Shown: positions 37,395 through 38,538 of the stretch, in pieces
Position numbering within the stretch: position 1 is the first letter of the stretch
How the letters are laid out: the number at the start of each line of letters is the position of its first letter
DNA from: Streptomyces scabichelini
GTDB taxonomy: Bacteria > Actinomycetota > Actinomycetes > Streptomycetales > Streptomycetaceae
DNA length: 38,538 bases
Direction of reading: 5' to 3'
NCBI RefSeq assembly: GCF_011045015.1
Contig: NZ_JAAKZY010000092.1
Coordinates: 1 to 38,538 of the forward strand
Translations under genes and position numbers: made by a program
Notes under the pieces: generated by a model
What the model was told of the DNA's origin: nothing
The model's database searches: none
The model's input: the letters and a program-made list of their open reading frames with translations, nothing else

Positions 37395-38538
37395 TCAGTA
37401 GCGGCGTTCCGTCTTCTGCTTGCACTCGACGCACAAAGTGGCGCGCGGGAAGGCCTGCATACGTGCCTTGCCGATGGGATTGCCGCAGTTCTCGCACAGG
37501 CCGTACGTGCCCGCGTCCAGGCGGTCGAGGGCGCGCTCGGTCTGCTCCAGCATCTCCCGTGCGTTGGCCGCGAGCGCCATCTCGTGCTCGCGGGTGATGT
37601 TCTTGGTGCCGGTGTCCGCCTGGTCGTCGCCGGCTCCGTCCCCGGAGTCGCGCATCAGGCCCGCCAGGGACTGCTCGGAGTTCGTGATCTCGGCACGCAG
37701 CCGCACCACCTCCGAGAGCAGCTCCGCACGTGCCTCCGCGACCTCTTCCGAGGTCCAGGGGTCCTCGCCGGGGCGTACCGCGAGCTCGCCGGGCTCCACC
37801 GCGCCGACCCGTGCCTTGGGGACCGCGCCGGACTTGTCCGCAGCCGTGGCCATACCCGGAGTCTTCTTCGCAACCACCGTCGTGGCTCCCGTCGTCTTCG
37901 CGGCCTCGGCCGCACCCTCGGCCGCGGAAGCGACCGCCTTCTTGGCCGTACGTGTGCTCTTCCTGACCGCACCCTTGGAGGACCTCTTCGCGGGGGCACC
38001 CGCCGTGACGGCACCCTCCGCGCTCTTCGCAGCGCCGCCCTTCTTCCCGGCGCCACCCTTCTCGGCGACTTCCTCGACCCCGGTCTTCCCAGCCGCGGCC
38101 TTCGCGGCCACACCGGTGGTCTTCTTCACAGCGGTCTTCTTCACTGCCGCCTTCTTCACTGCCGTCTTCTTGGCCGGCGCCTTCTCGGGAACGGCCTTCT
38201 TCACTGCTGTCTTCTTGGCCGCCGCCTTCTCGGTGGCCCCCTTCTTGGTGGCCGATTTCTCACCGGCCGTCTTCGTAGCGGCCGTTTTCGTAGCGGCCCT
38301 CTTCGAAGCGCCCGCTTTCACCCCGGCCGCCCCTGTGGCCGCCGCCTTCGAAGCCGTCCTCTTCGATGCGCCGACTCCTGAACCAGCCGTCTTCGTAGCG
38401 GCCGTTTTCGTACTCGCGGTCTTCGTAGCGGCTGATTTCGTACCCACCGTCTTCTTGCCACTGGCCGTCTTCCTGGCCCCGGCCTCCCTCGCCGGTTCCG
38501 AACCGGCCGCCCTGGCCGACGCCTTCCCACCCCCAGCA
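37395..38538 (-). CDS. DksA/TraR zinc-finger protein with histone H1-like Lys/Ala-rich tail (partial)
   Basis: The 5' end lies beyond the right edge: the frame stays open through base 538 of the last kilobase, and upstream of a GTG at 38447 the same Lys/Ala-rich coding style continues. Counted from that GTG, about residues 1-200 are low-complexity AAxKTA/KKTAVKKA repeats like histone H1 tails; a coiled DksA-like region follows (about 230-310), then the zinc finger CENC-17-CVEC (Cys318, 321, 339, 342). DksA proteins act in the RNA polymerase secondary channel, and H1-like tails bind DNA. This matches the bifunctional protein DdbA reported in Streptomyces coelicolor, as I recall. The coding strand contains tandem CTTCGTAGCGGC-type repeats. 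Confidence 0.88.
   Translation of the reverse strand, partial: AGGGKASARAAGSEPAREAGARKTASGKKTVGTKSAATKTASTKTAATKTAGSGVGASKRTASKAAATGAAGVKAGASKRAATKTAATKTAGEKSATKKGATEKAAAKKTAVKKAVPEKAPAKKTAVKKAAVKKTAVKKTTGVAAKAAAGKTGVEEVAEKGGAGKKGGAAKSAEGAVTAGAPAKRSSKGAVRKSTRTAKKAVASAAEGAAEAAKTTGATTVVAKKTPGMATAADKSGAVPKARVGAVEPGELAVRPGEDPWTSEEVAEARAELLSEVVRLRAEITNSEQSLAGLMRDSGDGAGDDQADTGTKNITREHEMALAANAREMLEQTERALDRLDAGTYGLCENCGNPIGKARMQAFPRATLCVECKQKTERRY

Overview
The window is chromosomal DNA of a Streptomyces-like actinobacterium. Evidence is the very high GC content, the many GTG and TTG starts, the long shadow reading frames on the opposite strands, actinobacterial families (PriA, DUF2567, TIGR03085, a DksA protein with a histone H1-like tail), and a gene order (hisDCBH-priA-hisF ... 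dnaE ... phoD ... rluD-lspA-dksA-like) that I recall from the conserved core of Streptomyces chromosomes. No transposase, phage gene, rRNA, tRNA or CRISPR array was found. No stretch longer than about 300 bases lacks a gene; the larger gaps hold intergenic repeats, hairpins and promoter or operator palindromes, described in their entries.

Layout. 99-734: a DinB-like metal-binding protein. 966-3001: an MFS exporter and an ArsR-type repressor that has a large nested palindrome in its promoter. 3095-8103: an NCS1 permease, a DUF917 protein and a hydantoinase/oxoprolinase-family protein in one overlapping operon, divergent from a TetR regulator with two matching operators between them. This looks like a small inducible uptake and breakdown module of unknown substrate. 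8143-13915: a tightly coupled histidine operon (hisD, hisC, hisB, a 54-residue membrane protein, hisH, priA, ridA-like, hisF), read leftward. 14109-18309: a repeat-rich membrane-anchored protein, a helical protein, a LON-domain protein, a YbaK-type deacylase and a 24-codon gene that looks like ribosomal protein bL37. 18468-21158: a DUF2567 membrane protein and an ABC-2 exporter. 21324-22940: a NYN-domain protein and a small basic protein. 23057-26596: dnaE, the replicative polymerase, with an apparently intact PHP proofreading site. 26822-31560: a DUF2252 kinase-like protein, a membrane protein next to a membrane-anchored thioredoxin-fold protein, and a Tat-exported PhoD phosphatase. 31763-35044: a DUF899 protein, a dienelactone hydrolase-like protein, an MscS-type channel and a short-chain dehydrogenase. 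35088-37307: an acetyltransferase, rluD and lspA. 37395 to the right edge: the DksA/H1-like gene, cut by the window.

The most interesting items are the tiny bL37-like gene with an inverted repeat immediately before its start, the NCS1/DUF917/hydantoinase module with its paired operators, the unannotated-size membrane protein translationally coupled inside the his operon, the nested operator in front of the ArsR gene, the overlapping palindromes on the phoD promoter, the H1-like/DksA fusion, and a family of intergenic hairpin repeats with copies at three places. Protein families were assigned by reading motifs; no database search was possible.
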